A DNA stretch of 46,057 bases from Pseudomonadales bacterium (GCA_022827425.1 JAJDSZ010000128.1:1-46057); one strand, 5' to 3'; shown: positions 25,701 to 34,927, counted from the first letter of the stretch. The notes: generated by a model not told the origin, from the letters alone. Translations and numbers: made by a program.

Positions 25701-25728
25701 TTGCTTATTGGTTTAATACCACTACAAT
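25701..25728 (+). promoter_or_regulatory. Predicted murQ promoter
   Basis: TTGCTT (25701-25706), a 16-base spacer and TACAAT (25723-25728). The spacer is almost entirely occupied by an operator-like palindrome. It should drive murQ-gntR and perhaps the genes beyond. Confidence 0.55.
25707..25723. promoter_or_regulatory. Operator-like site A (GntR/NagR type)
   Basis: ATTGGTTTAATACCACT, with TGGT and ACCA inverted around a 5-base centre, located between the -35 and -10 of murQ. It resembles the TGGT-N4-ACCA sites of the NagR/DasR (HutC-subfamily) regulators. Confidence 0.5.
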
Positions 25729-25775
25729 ACACCTTGGCAGCACAATCGGCGAATTGCCAGGGTGATGAGCGACAC

Positions 25776-26687
25776 ATGCCTACGGAAAATGTGAGCGAGC
25801 GATTCAGGGACATTGACCGCTGGTCGACGGAAGACGCGGTCAAGGCCATGTTCGAGGCCCAGTTTGCGGCGATTGCGGCGATTGGCCCGGAGCTGGCGGG
25901 GATAGCCGGGGCTGCGGAAGAGTCGGCCAACCGCCTGCTCGCGGGAGGCAGACTGATGTACGCAGGCGCCGGCACCTCGGGCAGGATTGCCGTTCAGGAC
26001 GGCGTCGAACTCGGGCCCACCTTCGGCTGGCCCGCGGAGCAAGTGGCTTATGCCCTGGCCGGCGGTGACAGCGCGCTGCTGAAAAGCGTGGAACTCGCCG
26101 AAGACGATACGGACGCCGCGGCCAGGGACCTCAATTCGCTGGGGGTCGGCGAGAACGATGTGCTCATCGGCGTGTCGGCGAGCGGAAGCACGCCGTACAC
26201 CCTCGCCGCGGTGGAAACCGCCAACGACGCGGGGGCCCTGACCATTGGAATAGCCAACAACCGCCCGTCCCGGCTGCTCCGCAAGGCCCGCATCGGCATT
26301 TGCGCCGAAACCGGCAGCGAGGTCATCGCCGGCTCCACGCGCATGAAGGCCGGCACCGCGCAAAAAATCATCCTGAACCTGTTTTCCACGGCGACCATGA
26401 TTCGTTGCGGACGGGTCTATCAGGGACTGATGGTGGATATGGCGGTTTCCAACCGGAAGTTGCAGGCCCGGGCCGAGGCAATGATCGAAAGACTCGCGGG
26501 CGTTGACCCCGCCGCTGCGGGCAACGCCCTGCAAGCCGCTGAAGGAAACATCAAGCTCGCTGTGCTTTGCGCGTTGGGCCCCGATGTCGGGAAAGCCAGA
26601 GAACTGCTGGCGCGACACGGCGGAGCGCTGCGCGAGGCGGTCACCGAATTGAATAACAATCCTGCCGGGAAAGGAGGCAGCCCATGA
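25776..26687 (+). CDS. murQ: N-acetylmuramic acid 6-phosphate etherase
   Basis: A 303-residue SIS-domain enzyme from ATG 25776. Motifs are MYAGAGTSGRIAVQDGVELGPTFG (catalytic-type Glu79), VELAEDDTDAA (Glu109), IGVSASGSTPYTLAAV and GSEVIAGSTRMKAGTAQKIILN, matching E. coli MurQ (298 residues). It removes the lactyl ether of MurNAc-6-P to give GlcNAc-6-P and D-lactate in the cytoplasm. Its stop overlaps the gntR start by 4 bases. With namZ, nagA and a SIS deaminase around it, it defines the block as a MurNAc catabolic locus. Confidence 0.95.
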   Translation: MPTENVSERFRDIDRWSTEDAVKAMFEAQFAAIAAIGPELAGIAGAAEESANRLLAGGRLMYAGAGTSGRIAVQDGVELGPTFGWPAEQVAYALAGGDSALLKSVELAEDDTDAAARDLNSLGVGENDVLIGVSASGSTPYTLAAVETANDAGALTIGIANNRPSRLLRKARIGICAETGSEVIAGSTRMKAGTAQKIILNLFSTATMIRCGRVYQGLMVDMAVSNRKLQARAEAMIERLAGVDPAAAGNALQAAEGNIKLAVLCALGPDVGKARELLARHGGALREAVTELNNNPAGKGGSP

Positions 26688-27403
26688 TCGATTTGTCCTC
26701 TCGAAAAGACAGCAATACGCCGCTGTACCTGCAAATCGCCAAAAGCCTCCGCCGCCAGATCGACGACGGCGAATTCGCCACCGGAGAGGCGCTTCCTTCG
26801 GAGCGGGACCTGTGCGAAATGACCGGCGCGTCCCGGGTGACCATCCGCAAGGCCGTCGATCAGCTCATCGACGAAGGACTGCTGCTGCGCAAGCAGGGCT
26901 CGGGCACTTTTGTCTCCGAGCGCATCGAAATGCCGGCGACCTATCTCGGCGGATTCACCGACGATGCCCTGGCCCGGGGTCGGGAGCCCGGCTCCATCTG
27001 GCTGGTGCGGAGTTATGCCCATCCCACCCGGGAAGAGGCGGCGACGCTCAAGATTTCCATGGCGTCCAGCGTCGCCCGGCTCGGCCGCGTCCGCCTGTCG
27101 GGCGGCGAGCCCCTGGCCATAGAGCACGCGATTATTCCGGAACCGCTGCTGCCGCCGATTGGGGAAATCGGGAATTCCCTCTACCAGGCGCTTGAATCTA
27201 AGGGGAATCGGCCAAAGCTCGGCCGGCAAAAGGTGCGGGCTTCATTGGCTTCGCCCACCGAGGCGGGACTGCTGTCCATCCAGGAAAACAGCGAAGTATT
27301 GCGTATCGAGCGGGTAACCTGGCTGGACGACGGCACCATGATCGAGTTCACCCGTTCCGCCTATCGCGGCGACCGCTACGAATTTGTCACGGATATCCGA
27401 TGA
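26684..27403 (+). CDS. GntR/HutC-family transcription regulator with UTRA domain (NagR-like)
   Basis: A 239-residue regulator. Residues 13-77 are a GntR winged helix (PLYLQIAKSLRRQIDDGEF, LPSERDLCEMTGASRVTIRKAVDQLI, LLRKQGSGTFV); residues ~90-235 are a UTRA effector domain (LGRVRLSGGEPLAIEHAIIP...VLRIERVTWLDDGTMIEFTRSAYRGDRYEF). HutC-type regulators of this kind (NagR/YvoA, DasR) bind TGGTNNNNACCA sites and release them with GlcN-6-P or GlcNAc-6-P. Matching sites lie upstream of murQ and directly after this gene. It is coupled to murQ by an ATGA overlap and is the probable controller of the locus. Confidence 0.9.
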   Translation: MIDLSSRKDSNTPLYLQIAKSLRRQIDDGEFATGEALPSERDLCEMTGASRVTIRKAVDQLIDEGLLLRKQGSGTFVSERIEMPATYLGGFTDDALARGREPGSIWLVRSYAHPTREEAATLKISMASSVARLGRVRLSGGEPLAIEHAIIPEPLLPPIGEIGNSLYQALESKGNRPKLGRQKVRASLASPTEAGLLSIQENSEVLRIERVTWLDDGTMIEFTRSAYRGDRYEFVTDIR

Positions 27404-27433
27404 CAGCATTATCAGCCCACTTATTCGTATTAT

Positions 27434-27449
27434 ACTGGTCTATACCAAT
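27434..27449. promoter_or_regulatory. Operator-like site B (NagR/DasR type)
   Basis: ACTGGTCTATACCAAT: TGGT-CTAT-ACCA, nearly a perfect palindrome and very close to the NagR/DasR consensus. It overlaps a TATACT (27431-27436) that could be a -10 box and lies 21 bases before the nagB-II start, so nagB-nagA may have their own controlled promoter. Confidence 0.65.
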
Positions 27450-27470
27450 CGTGATCGAGATGGCGCAGCC

Positions 27471-28499
27471 ATGAACGCCAGCACGAGAATGTTCCGGGAG
27501 GCCGGCGAGATTTCCGCGAGCACCCGGCGGCAGCGAAGCGGCAATGCCGCGCCGGTCAGGGAAATCGCCGGAAAACTGCGTGGGAACGCGCCAAAGTTCA
27601 TCGTGACCTGCGCCCGGGGGAGTTCGGACCACGCGGCGACCTACGCCAAGTATCTGTTCGAAACCCGGGTCGGCCTTGCCGTCTGCTCTTTTGCACCTTC
27701 GGTAGCCTCGCTGTATGCGGCCAGGACTGATATGCGGGAAGCGCTCTTTCTCGCGATTTCCCAATCCGGTCGAAGCCCCGACCTGTTGAGCGCGACCCGG
27801 GCCGCCAGAAAATCCGGCGCCTATGTGGTGGCGGTGGTGAACGATGAGGAAAGCCCGCTCGCCGCCTTGGCGGAAAATGTGCTGCCGCTTGGCGTGGGCC
27901 CGGAACGCAGCGTTGCCGCCACCAAGTCATGCATTGGCGCCATGTCGGCCTTGTATCACCTGTGCGCCGAGTGGAGCGGCGAAGAATCCATGGGCAATGC
28001 CCTGGCCAGACTCCCGCAAACCCTTGCCGAGGCCTGGGCTGTCGATTGGCCCCAGGCACTGGCGCCCATGCGCGATGCCCGGCAGGCATTGATCCTGAGC
28101 CGGGGCATCGGGCTTGCCGGCGCCCAGGAAGCGGCCCTGAAACTCAAGGAAACCTGCATGATCCAGGCCGAAGGCATCAGCGCGGCGGAAGTGCGGCATG
28201 GCCCCATGACGATCGTGGACCGGGGATTTCCGGTAATCGCCATCGCCACTTTCGACGCCTCCCAGGAAAGCATCGAGAGCATTTCCCGGGATTTTCTCGA
28301 TTGCGGCGCCTGTGTGCTCGTTGCCGGCGAGCCCGTTTCGGGCGCCTTGTGCCTGCCAGTGCCGAGGGCGCCCGATTCCAACCTGCAGCCTCTGGTGTTT
28401 TTGCAGATGTTCTACAAATTCGCCAATGCCCTGTCCCGGGAGCGCGGCCTCGACCCGGATCGCCCAAGAAATCTCCGCAAAGTGACGAAGACGCTATGA
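27471..28499 (+). CDS. GlmS-like SIS-domain glucosamine-6-phosphate deaminase (NagB-II type)
   Basis: A 342-residue protein with two SIS domains and no glutaminase domain. Motifs are KFIVTCARGSSDHAATYAKYLFE, LFLAISQSGRSPDLL, GPERSVAATKSCIGAM, GAQEAALKLKETCMIQAEGISAAEVRHGPM and the C-terminal NPLxK-like RNLRKVTKTL. This is the NagB-II/AgaS-related type that replaces classical NagB in Shewanella-like nag operons, turning GlcN-6-P into fructose-6-P and ammonia. Start ATG 27471 is just after operator-like site B. It is followed by nagA. Confidence 0.85.
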   Translation: MNASTRMFREAGEISASTRRQRSGNAAPVREIAGKLRGNAPKFIVTCARGSSDHAATYAKYLFETRVGLAVCSFAPSVASLYAARTDMREALFLAISQSGRSPDLLSATRAARKSGAYVVAVVNDEESPLAALAENVLPLGVGPERSVAATKSCIGAMSALYHLCAEWSGEESMGNALARLPQTLAEAWAVDWPQALAPMRDARQALILSRGIGLAGAQEAALKLKETCMIQAEGISAAEVRHGPMTIVDRGFPVIAIATFDASQESIESISRDFLDCGACVLVAGEPVSGALCLPVPRAPDSNLQPLVFLQMFYKFANALSRERGLDPDRPRNLRKVTKTL

Positions 28500-28527
28500 A
28501 TGAAATGAGGTTTGTCGGGGCGGCGGC

Positions 28528-29667
28528 ATGAAAGCTTGCTTCCTTGCCAATGGGCGGATCGTCACCCCGGAGGGCATCATCGACCGGGGCGCGGTCGCGA
28601 TCCGCGACGGCGTGATTGCCGAGGTGGGGGATTTGATCGCTCCAGGAAACCCGGCTGACGAGACCATCGACCTGGAAAACGATTTCCTGTTGCCGGGTTT
28701 TGTCGACGTGCAGGTCAATGGCGGCGGCGGTTTGCTGTTCAATGACGACCCGGGCGGCGGGACAGCCATCGAGATGGCAAGGGCGCATCGCGCTTTCGGA
28801 ACCACCAGCCTGTTGCCCACCCTGATCAGCGACGATCTCGATAAAGTCGAACAGGCCATAAGAACCATCGACGAAGAGGTTCGAAGAAATACGCCCGGAA
28901 TTGCGGGGGTTCATATCGAAGGCCCCTTCCTGAATACAGAAAAACGAGGCATCCACGACAAGCGCAAGCTGCGCGAACTGTCGGACGAAGCGGTCGCGGT
29001 CCTGACTTCGGCCGAACACGCGCAAGTCGTGGTTACGCTGGCGCCGGAGCGCGTTCGGCTCGATCAGATAACAGACCTCGTGGAAAGCGGGGTCAAGGTC
29101 TGTATTGGACACACAAACGCGAGCTTCGAAGAAACCCGCCATGCGCTCGCGGCCGGCGCTTCCGGCTTCACCCACCTTTTCAACGCCATGTGTCCCATGC
29201 AAACCCGGAGCCCGGGGGTGATTCCAGCGGCTCTGGAATCCGGCGCCTTCTGCGGAATCATCGTGGACGGCAAGCACGTGCATCCCGCGATGCTGCGTCT
29301 GGCCTTGCGGGCGAAGCGGGACCGCAGGCTCATGCTCGTTACCGACGCCATGCCGGTGGTGGGCTCAGCTATCGAACATTTCCGGCTCAACGGCCGCCGC
29401 ATTGCAGTCAGGGACGGAGTATGCCTTGCCGAGGACGGAACGCTCGCCGGGGCCGCGCTATCCATGATAGAAGCCCTGCGGAACGCCATGGCGATGCTTG
29501 AGATCGGCATTGTGGAGGCATCGGAAATGGCAAGCCAGAAGCCAGCTTCGTTTCTGGGTATCGCAGACCGGACCGGGTCCATCAAAGCCGGGCTGCGGGC
29601 CGACCTGCTTCGCGTCACACCGGAATTCGAGCTTCGTCAGATCTGGATTGGCGGGGCGGAGCAGTAA
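28528..29667 (+). CDS. nagA: N-acetylglucosamine-6-phosphate deacetylase
   Basis: A 379-residue amidohydrolase. The order is LPGFVDVQVNGGGG, GVHIEGPFLN (metal-binding E131), CIGHTNA (H195), GFTHLFNAM (H216) and LVTDAM (catalytic D273), ending in the usual C-terminal strand. It removes acetate from GlcNAc-6-P to give GlcN-6-P for the deaminase encoded just before. It is 28 bases from nagB-II on the same strand and ends 8 bases from the convergent kinase gene. Confidence 0.95.
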   Translation: MKACFLANGRIVTPEGIIDRGAVAIRDGVIAEVGDLIAPGNPADETIDLENDFLLPGFVDVQVNGGGGLLFNDDPGGGTAIEMARAHRAFGTTSLLPTLISDDLDKVEQAIRTIDEEVRRNTPGIAGVHIEGPFLNTEKRGIHDKRKLRELSDEAVAVLTSAEHAQVVVTLAPERVRLDQITDLVESGVKVCIGHTNASFEETRHALAAGASGFTHLFNAMCPMQTRSPGVIPAALESGAFCGIIVDGKHVHPAMLRLALRAKRDRRLMLVTDAMPVVGSAIEHFRLNGRRIAVRDGVCLAEDGTLAGAALSMIEALRNAMAMLEIGIVEASEMASQKPASFLGIADRTGSIKAGLRADLLRVTPEFELRQIWIGGAEQ

Positions 29668-29675
29668 CTCAACCC

Positions 29676-30554
29676 TCACAGATCGACATCGGTGGACGGT
29701 CCGTTGCGGGCTAGTATCAGCGCTCCATCGAGGGAGTCGCCCCTGGCCCCGGTCAGTTTCGCCGCGGTTCGCTCCCGCAGCCAGGGTTGCAATCGCCGCG
29801 ATAAACCGCCGGCGAGGGCGCATCTCGGGACGCCTTTCTCCAGAATCGTTTCGATGAATCGCTCCACATGTTTCACCGCGTCTTCCACGATGGAGCGCGC
29901 GATTTCGTCGTTCTTTTCGGCATAGTCCATGATCATGGGAGCGAAAGCCGCGTAGTCCCCGGGGGTGGCTTCATCCATCCACTTGATCGCCCGTCCGGTA
30001 TCGTGGTCGAACTTTGCCGTCACCGCCGCGCTCAGGGGTGTGGGCCGGGTTCTGCCATCGAGGGCGCGAAGCGCGTGCCGCATGGCGCTCAAGCCCAGCG
30101 CCGCGCCGCTGCCTTCGTCGGAAATGGGAAAACCGTAGCCGCCGATGGTAATGCCGACCTTGCCCATCTTGATATAGGCGACGCTGCCGGTGCCGAGCAC
30201 CAGGGTGGCGCCGTCTTCGCCAAGATGGGCGCCGAGATTCGCGATCACGGCGTCGGATTCCAGGTGCAGCGAACGAAAGGGGAATTCGAGCCGGGAAAAG
30301 GCCTGCAGCATGCCCGGGCGGGAGATGCCGGCGATTCCCATGCCGGCTTCCATCAGGGACAGGTCGCTTTTCTTGATCCCCGCAGCCGCGGTTGCATCAA
30401 GGGTAACCGACATCAGTACCTCGCGGAGATTTTCCAGGCCGATGCGGGCGTTCGCCGGGCCGGCTTCCGCCTCGCCGATGACGGTTCCGTCGGCCCGGGT
30501 CAGGCGCGCCCTCGAGTGGCTCCCGCCAGCGTCAATGCCAAGAAAATATCGCAT
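29676..30554 (-). CDS. BadF/BcrA/BcrD-type amino-sugar kinase (GlcNAc/MurNAc/GlcN kinase)
   Basis: A 292-residue ASKHA-fold kinase. Phosphate-1 motif YFLGIDAGGSHSRARLTR (residues 3-20), phosphate-2 LVLGTGSVAYIKMG (118-131), GGYGFPISDEGSGAALGLSAMRHALRA and the adenosine motif CALAGGLSRRL near the C-terminus. Family members include human NagK, glucosamine kinase GspK and clostridial MurK, which phosphorylates both MurNAc and GlcNAc. Given MurQ and NamZ beside it, a MurK-like role giving MurNAc-6-P is likely, but specificity cannot be read from sequence. It starts 3 bases after the symporter gene. Confidence 0.85.
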   Translation of the reverse strand: MRYFLGIDAGGSHSRARLTRADGTVIGEAEAGPANARIGLENLREVLMSVTLDATAAAGIKKSDLSLMEAGMGIAGISRPGMLQAFSRLEFPFRSLHLESDAVIANLGAHLGEDGATLVLGTGSVAYIKMGKVGITIGGYGFPISDEGSGAALGLSAMRHALRALDGRTRPTPLSAAVTAKFDHDTGRAIKWMDEATPGDYAAFAPMIMDYAEKNDEIARSIVEDAVKHVERFIETILEKGVPRCALAGGLSRRLQPWLRERTAAKLTGARGDSLDGALILARNGPSTDVDL

Positions 30555-30557
30555 GGT

Positions 30558-32132
30558 TCAATCCAGCCCCGCTGTTGCCGCTGTTGTGCTTGCCCTGGTC
30601 TTCCCGGTCGCGCAGACCATTATCGAAATGCCAACGCCGATCAGCAACTGCCAGGGAAAGGCCAATGCCTTCATCTGCGCCGGCAGGCCCAGGGAATCGA
30701 CGATATAGCTTTGTTGCGCGAGAATTACAAGAAACCCCGTGGCCAGGGCGGCGATTACGGAACGGGAGGATCCCCGTTCGCTGAAGAGCGCCGTGAAGAA
30801 GACCGCGATGAGCCCGGCATAGGAGAAGGACATCACCGCGAGGGCGAATTCCAGCAGGGCCATGTCGGTATAGCGCTGCCAGTAAAAACACAGGACCGCC
30901 ATCGCCGAGAGGAAAAAGGCCACGACCAGCATGCCCAGACGCCCGGCGACGACATAATGTTCGGGCCTTTCGCTGGCAGCGGCTTCCTTCCAGGGGCGGT
31001 AAAAATCGCTGATCAGAACCGACGACATGGCGTTCAACCCGGAATTCATCGTGGAAATGGCGGCTGCGATGATGCCCGCCGCGGCCAGCCCGCGCACGCC
31101 TGTGGGCATCTCGGACAAGATATACGACATGAATACGGTAATGCTCTCCCCATTGAATTCCGGCATAAGACCGCCGCCGTTCGCCGAGGCCATCAGTTCG
31201 GGACGCTCGTAGAGAAGGTGCAGGAGATGGCCTATGGTCACAAAGACAAAGACCACCGGAATCGCCGCCAGGGAGGAGATCACCAGGGCGCGCCCGCTGG
31301 CGGCGGCGTCCCGGCAGGTGAGCAGCCGCTGGGTGGTGTCCTGATCGAAACCGAAATTGCCGACATTGAGGAGAAACACGCCGCTGAGAATCGCCCAGAA
31401 GGTGAATGGCCTGGAGAAATCCAGCGAAAAATCAAACAGCACCAGCTTGTTTGCGCCGTCGGGGGTCTCCCGCAGCGCCGCCAACGCTTCCGCCGGCGTG
31501 AGCGACAACTGCGACCAGATACTGAACAGGGCGATCAGCGCCGCGCCAAAATACACCACGAACTGCCCCAGATCGCTCCAGATCACCGAGCGAACGCCGC
31601 CGGCCAGGGTGATTCCCAGGGAAATCAGCGCAATCGCCAGAATCGCCAGCACCACGCTTTGCGGCTCGATATTGAAGAACAGCATCATGGCCACGGCGAT
31701 CGCCGCGATATACAGGCGCGCCCCGCTGGCGAATACCCGGCCTACCAGATACATCGCCCCGGCCGCGCGTTTGGCATTCCCGCCGTAGCGGATCGCGAGA
31801 AGTTCATAGACTGTGGTCACATTCAACTCGTAGAACCGCCGCAGCAGAAAGCGCGCCACGAACAGCGCCGCGAGCGCGGCGCCGAGGGAAGATCCGAGGT
31901 AGGTGTAATCGCCGCGGAAGCCGTAATCCGGTCCGCCGAGAAAAGTCGCGGCGGACTGGGTGGTGGCGATCACCGAAAACATGACCACCCAGGGCGACAT
32001 CCGGTTTCCGCCGAGAAAATACTCGCTCATGGAATGGGTCGATTTCCGCGAAAGCGCCACCCCGGCGCCAAGCACCGCAGCGACATAAAGCGCGATGATC
32101 GACCAGTCGATCGCTGTCAAGGGCGTGGGCAT
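30558..32132 (-). CDS. Sodium:solute symporter (SSS family), probable amino-sugar importer
   Basis: A 524-residue membrane protein with about 13-14 hydrophobic segments. SSS features are IIALYVAAVLGAGVALSRKS, SEYFLGGNRMSPWVVMFSVIATTQSAATFLGGPDYGF (TM1-TM2 sodium site), VIWSDLGQFVVYFGAALIALFSIW and GFDQDTTQRLLTCRDAAASGRALVISS. The family carries sugars, sialic acid and amino acids with Na+. Since the next gene is an amino-sugar kinase and the pathway is intracellular, MurNAc, GlcNAc or their disaccharide is the inferred substrate. Same strand as the receptor gene upstream (74-base gap), so a receptor-symporter-kinase operon is likely. Confidence 0.88.
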   Translation of the reverse strand: MPTPLTAIDWSIIALYVAAVLGAGVALSRKSTHSMSEYFLGGNRMSPWVVMFSVIATTQSAATFLGGPDYGFRGDYTYLGSSLGAALAALFVARFLLRRFYELNVTTVYELLAIRYGGNAKRAAGAMYLVGRVFASGARLYIAAIAVAMMLFFNIEPQSVVLAILAIALISLGITLAGGVRSVIWSDLGQFVVYFGAALIALFSIWSQLSLTPAEALAALRETPDGANKLVLFDFSLDFSRPFTFWAILSGVFLLNVGNFGFDQDTTQRLLTCRDAAASGRALVISSLAAIPVVFVFVTIGHLLHLLYERPELMASANGGGLMPEFNGESITVFMSYILSEMPTGVRGLAAAGIIAAAISTMNSGLNAMSSVLISDFYRPWKEAAASERPEHYVVAGRLGMLVVAFFLSAMAVLCFYWQRYTDMALLEFALAVMSFSYAGLIAVFFTALFSERGSSRSVIAALATGFLVILAQQSYIVDSLGLPAQMKALAFPWQLLIGVGISIMVCATGKTRASTTAATAGLD

Positions 32133-32206
32133 GTCAGTCCGGTTTCTTCACTCGGTGAACACTGCGCCGCTTCGTTACAGCGTCCCTGCCGGCTGCGGAT
32201 ATGCCG

Positions 32207-34927
32207 TCAAAAACTTGCCCGCAGCGATGCTCCGAAGGTCCTGCCGACCGGATCGTATTCACTGAGCGTGCCGAAGAAATTGCCACCGGCCTGCGGGATC
32301 GGCGGCTTGCTGTCGAAAACATTCTTCACTCCCGCGGTTATGCGCACGACATCGCTTGCATCATAGCTTCCCGTCAGGTCAAAATATTCATGCGAACCGA
32401 TCATGTCTGCGGAATTGCCGGCATTTCTGACACCACCGATGCGGCGCCATGTGACTTGCGCCGCGAATGCGCCGCGGGTCCAGTTCAGATTGGCGCGATG
32501 CTTGTAGTCGGGCTGCAGAAAACTCGCGAAGTCTCCGCTGCAGGAACCTCCGAATGTACCTTGACAGTCTGTTGCCGGCACCGTGGCGTTGGCTTGCCTG
32601 CTCTGATCGACAATGATCGCGGCCTCATAGGTAACATCGAATTCTTCCCCGGCGTCGCCCAGGATGTCCAGCGGAAGGGCGAGGCGCACATCGTAGCCAT
32701 CCTGTTTCAGGCTCGCAAGATTGAAATCATTGACCAGTGCCTGTCTGATCAGGCCCGTCGCCGGGTCGCGCAGCACCGCTCCACAGAGTGGATTGCCGGC
32801 CACGGGATTGTCAATGTAGCAATTCGTCAACGCCGCTATCGGTTGGATCTGGCTGACCGCGTCCTCTATTTCGATACTGACGTAATCCACGACAACGCTG
32901 GCGCCTGGATAGAATTCCGGCGTGAAGGCAAAACCGACAGTCGTCGTTTCGCCCTTCTCGGTGCCTATGTTCGGATTCCCGCCGAAACTGTACGCCGCCC
33001 GGCTGGTATCGAATGGCGTTCCCGGTGCGGCCGCCCCCAGAGCCGCGCACTGCGATGCGTCTCCACGGCCGTCCAGACATGGGTCGCCATCGAAGCGGCC
33101 GCCCAGCCGCGGAATGAAACTGTTGCTGTTCGGATCAAACAGGGACAATGGCAACTGCACTTCCGGCCCCGCGAATTCACCCAGGTTCGGTGATCGGACC
33201 GTTGTCTGACGCTGGCCGCGGATCCTGATCTGATCGTTGATTATCCAGGTCAAGCCAATCTTGTCGGCATCCCCCTCGCCGGTATTGGAAAAATCGAAGC
33301 GCCGGTATGCGCCCTCAAGGCTGAGTTGCTGAATCAGGGGAAGATCGGACAGCACCGGCACCAGCAATTCTCCGAACACCTCGTTGGTATCGAAGCCAGC
33401 ATCAATGGCGCTGACGCCGCCAAGGCCAAAAGCAAGACCGTTGGCAAGCGCAACCCCAGGGGTTTGACGGCCGGTTTCTTCACGATATTCATAGCCACCG
33501 GCGAATCCTACCGGGCCCGCTGGCAACTCGAACAGGTCCGCGGTATCTCCCGAGATTGCCAACGACCCCACGAACTGATCGCGCATCCGGTCCGAGTGCA
33601 CAATCTGCGTGCCGAAATTGCTTAGATCGGTATCAGGACCGAATATGTCGACCGTATCCGCGATGGCCGCGAAGCGGCTTGTTCCAGTTGCACTGTTGCG
33701 AATCGCGTTGCCGAAAACGACCGCATTTTCTTCCGCGCGGCCATATTGCGCATACAGATCCCACGCTATGCTATCCGTGAAGTCTCCACGGAAACCAGCC
33801 ACTGCCTGGAACGTGTTGCGACCGGTTTCGGTTCGTTGCAGGCCGAGCCCCAGATTTCGCTCGACGTTGACAAGGGCTATGTCGTCAACAAAGGTAAGAA
33901 GTTCCGATGCTTGCTGTGGAATAAACGGATTGGCGCGGGAAATTAATACGGTTTCGTTGACGCTGATAGGCGTCTGTCCTGTTGAACCGGCCCCGGTGAG
34001 ATCGATATCCGTGAAAAAAGCACGCCCGTACAACTCGATATCGGGGAGCAATTCGTGTTTGAACAGAAGGCTGGCGTGCAGCCTCGTCAGCGGCTGGATC
34101 AAAAATCGGTCCGGGGTCACATCGACTGTCTGACGCACAGTGCTAAAACCACCATTGTTATCAAAGGCAAAAAAGTTGCCCGACGCCACATCGGTGAAAT
34201 TTCCGCCTTCGGACGGAATTGCGGTGACCACGCCGGATGTGAAATCGCGCTGCCCCGCCAGCAGTTCAAACCGCTCGGTGTATCCGAGATAACCGACCAG
34301 ATGGCCACGTCCGTCATTGAGGCCCGAGCCAACGATCAGTTCCAGGTTTGCGCTTTCCGCTCCCCCATCGGGAACTTCGCCGGTTGCCGTCAATTGAAAT
34401 CCATCAAACTCATCATCAAGAATGAAGTTGACAACACCGGACACCGCGTCGGCGCCGTAAATCGCGGCTGCGCCACCGGTCAGTACTTCAACCCGCCTGA
34501 TCAGTCCAGCCGGCAGGCTGTTCGTATCCACGGCATTCCTGAAACTGAACGGAACCGCCCGCGTGCCATTGATCAGCACCAGCGTCCGATTCTGGCCGAG
34601 GCCCCGCAAATCAATCGTCGAAGAGCCGAGAGAATCGCCCACGGATGCGCCGGTCGCATTGGCGCCGCCGCCAGCTTGTGGCAATCGCTGAAAGATATCT
34701 TCGATCATGATTGAACGATCAATGGCGATTTGCTCCGAAACGACTGTCGTTACCGGAGTTGAAGAGGTCAGCTCCGCTCGTTCAATTCTGGAGCCTGTAA
34801 CAACAATCAGGTCCGGCACCGTCGGTTCGTCTGGCGATTGAGGAAATGCCAGCCCGGTCCCCGCAATCGCGAAAGCAACCGCCGCAACGCGGGCAAGAGA
34901 GAATTTCACGACATCGACACGGACCAT
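32207..34927 (-). CDS. TonB-dependent outer-membrane receptor
   Basis: A 906-residue receptor with a signal peptide (residues ~1-29, ending GLAFPQ). The TonB box region is DLIVVTGSRIERAELTSSTPVTTV, the plug domain includes IDLRGLGQNRTLVLINGTRAVPFSF and VEVLTGGAAAIYGADAVSGVVNFIL, and the barrel ends GRTFGASLRASF with the terminal Phe. GGGGAGGGG precedes the ATG. Its base composition looks clearly less GC-rich than its neighbours (stretches near 33.9 and 34.4 kb are below 50% GC). It probably captures a peptidoglycan fragment for the operon it heads; substrate inferred from context. Confidence 0.9.
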   Translation of the reverse strand: MVRVDVVKFSLARVAAVAFAIAGTGLAFPQSPDEPTVPDLIVVTGSRIERAELTSSTPVTTVVSEQIAIDRSIMIEDIFQRLPQAGGGANATGASVGDSLGSSTIDLRGLGQNRTLVLINGTRAVPFSFRNAVDTNSLPAGLIRRVEVLTGGAAAIYGADAVSGVVNFILDDEFDGFQLTATGEVPDGGAESANLELIVGSGLNDGRGHLVGYLGYTERFELLAGQRDFTSGVVTAIPSEGGNFTDVASGNFFAFDNNGGFSTVRQTVDVTPDRFLIQPLTRLHASLLFKHELLPDIELYGRAFFTDIDLTGAGSTGQTPISVNETVLISRANPFIPQQASELLTFVDDIALVNVERNLGLGLQRTETGRNTFQAVAGFRGDFTDSIAWDLYAQYGRAEENAVVFGNAIRNSATGTSRFAAIADTVDIFGPDTDLSNFGTQIVHSDRMRDQFVGSLAISGDTADLFELPAGPVGFAGGYEYREETGRQTPGVALANGLAFGLGGVSAIDAGFDTNEVFGELLVPVLSDLPLIQQLSLEGAYRRFDFSNTGEGDADKIGLTWIINDQIRIRGQRQTTVRSPNLGEFAGPEVQLPLSLFDPNSNSFIPRLGGRFDGDPCLDGRGDASQCAALGAAAPGTPFDTSRAAYSFGGNPNIGTEKGETTTVGFAFTPEFYPGASVVVDYVSIEIEDAVSQIQPIAALTNCYIDNPVAGNPLCGAVLRDPATGLIRQALVNDFNLASLKQDGYDVRLALPLDILGDAGEEFDVTYEAAIIVDQSRQANATVPATDCQGTFGGSCSGDFASFLQPDYKHRANLNWTRGAFAAQVTWRRIGGVRNAGNSADMIGSHEYFDLTGSYDASDVVRITAGVKNVFDSKPPIPQAGGNFFGTLSEYDPVGRTFGASLRASF

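Noticed and set aside
29676..30554. Considered AnmK as the identity of the kinase gene
   Set aside because: Length (292 residues) and the LGIDAGGSHSRA / LGTGSVAYI motifs are those of the BadF/NagK family; AnmK is about 370 residues with different motifs.
29868..32366. Long open frame on the plus strand (over 800 codons) opposite the kinase and symporter
   Set aside because: It lies antisense to two clearly recognisable genes, is low-complexity (Gly/Arg/His/Gln-rich) and has no known motif: a shadow of GC-rich codon usage.
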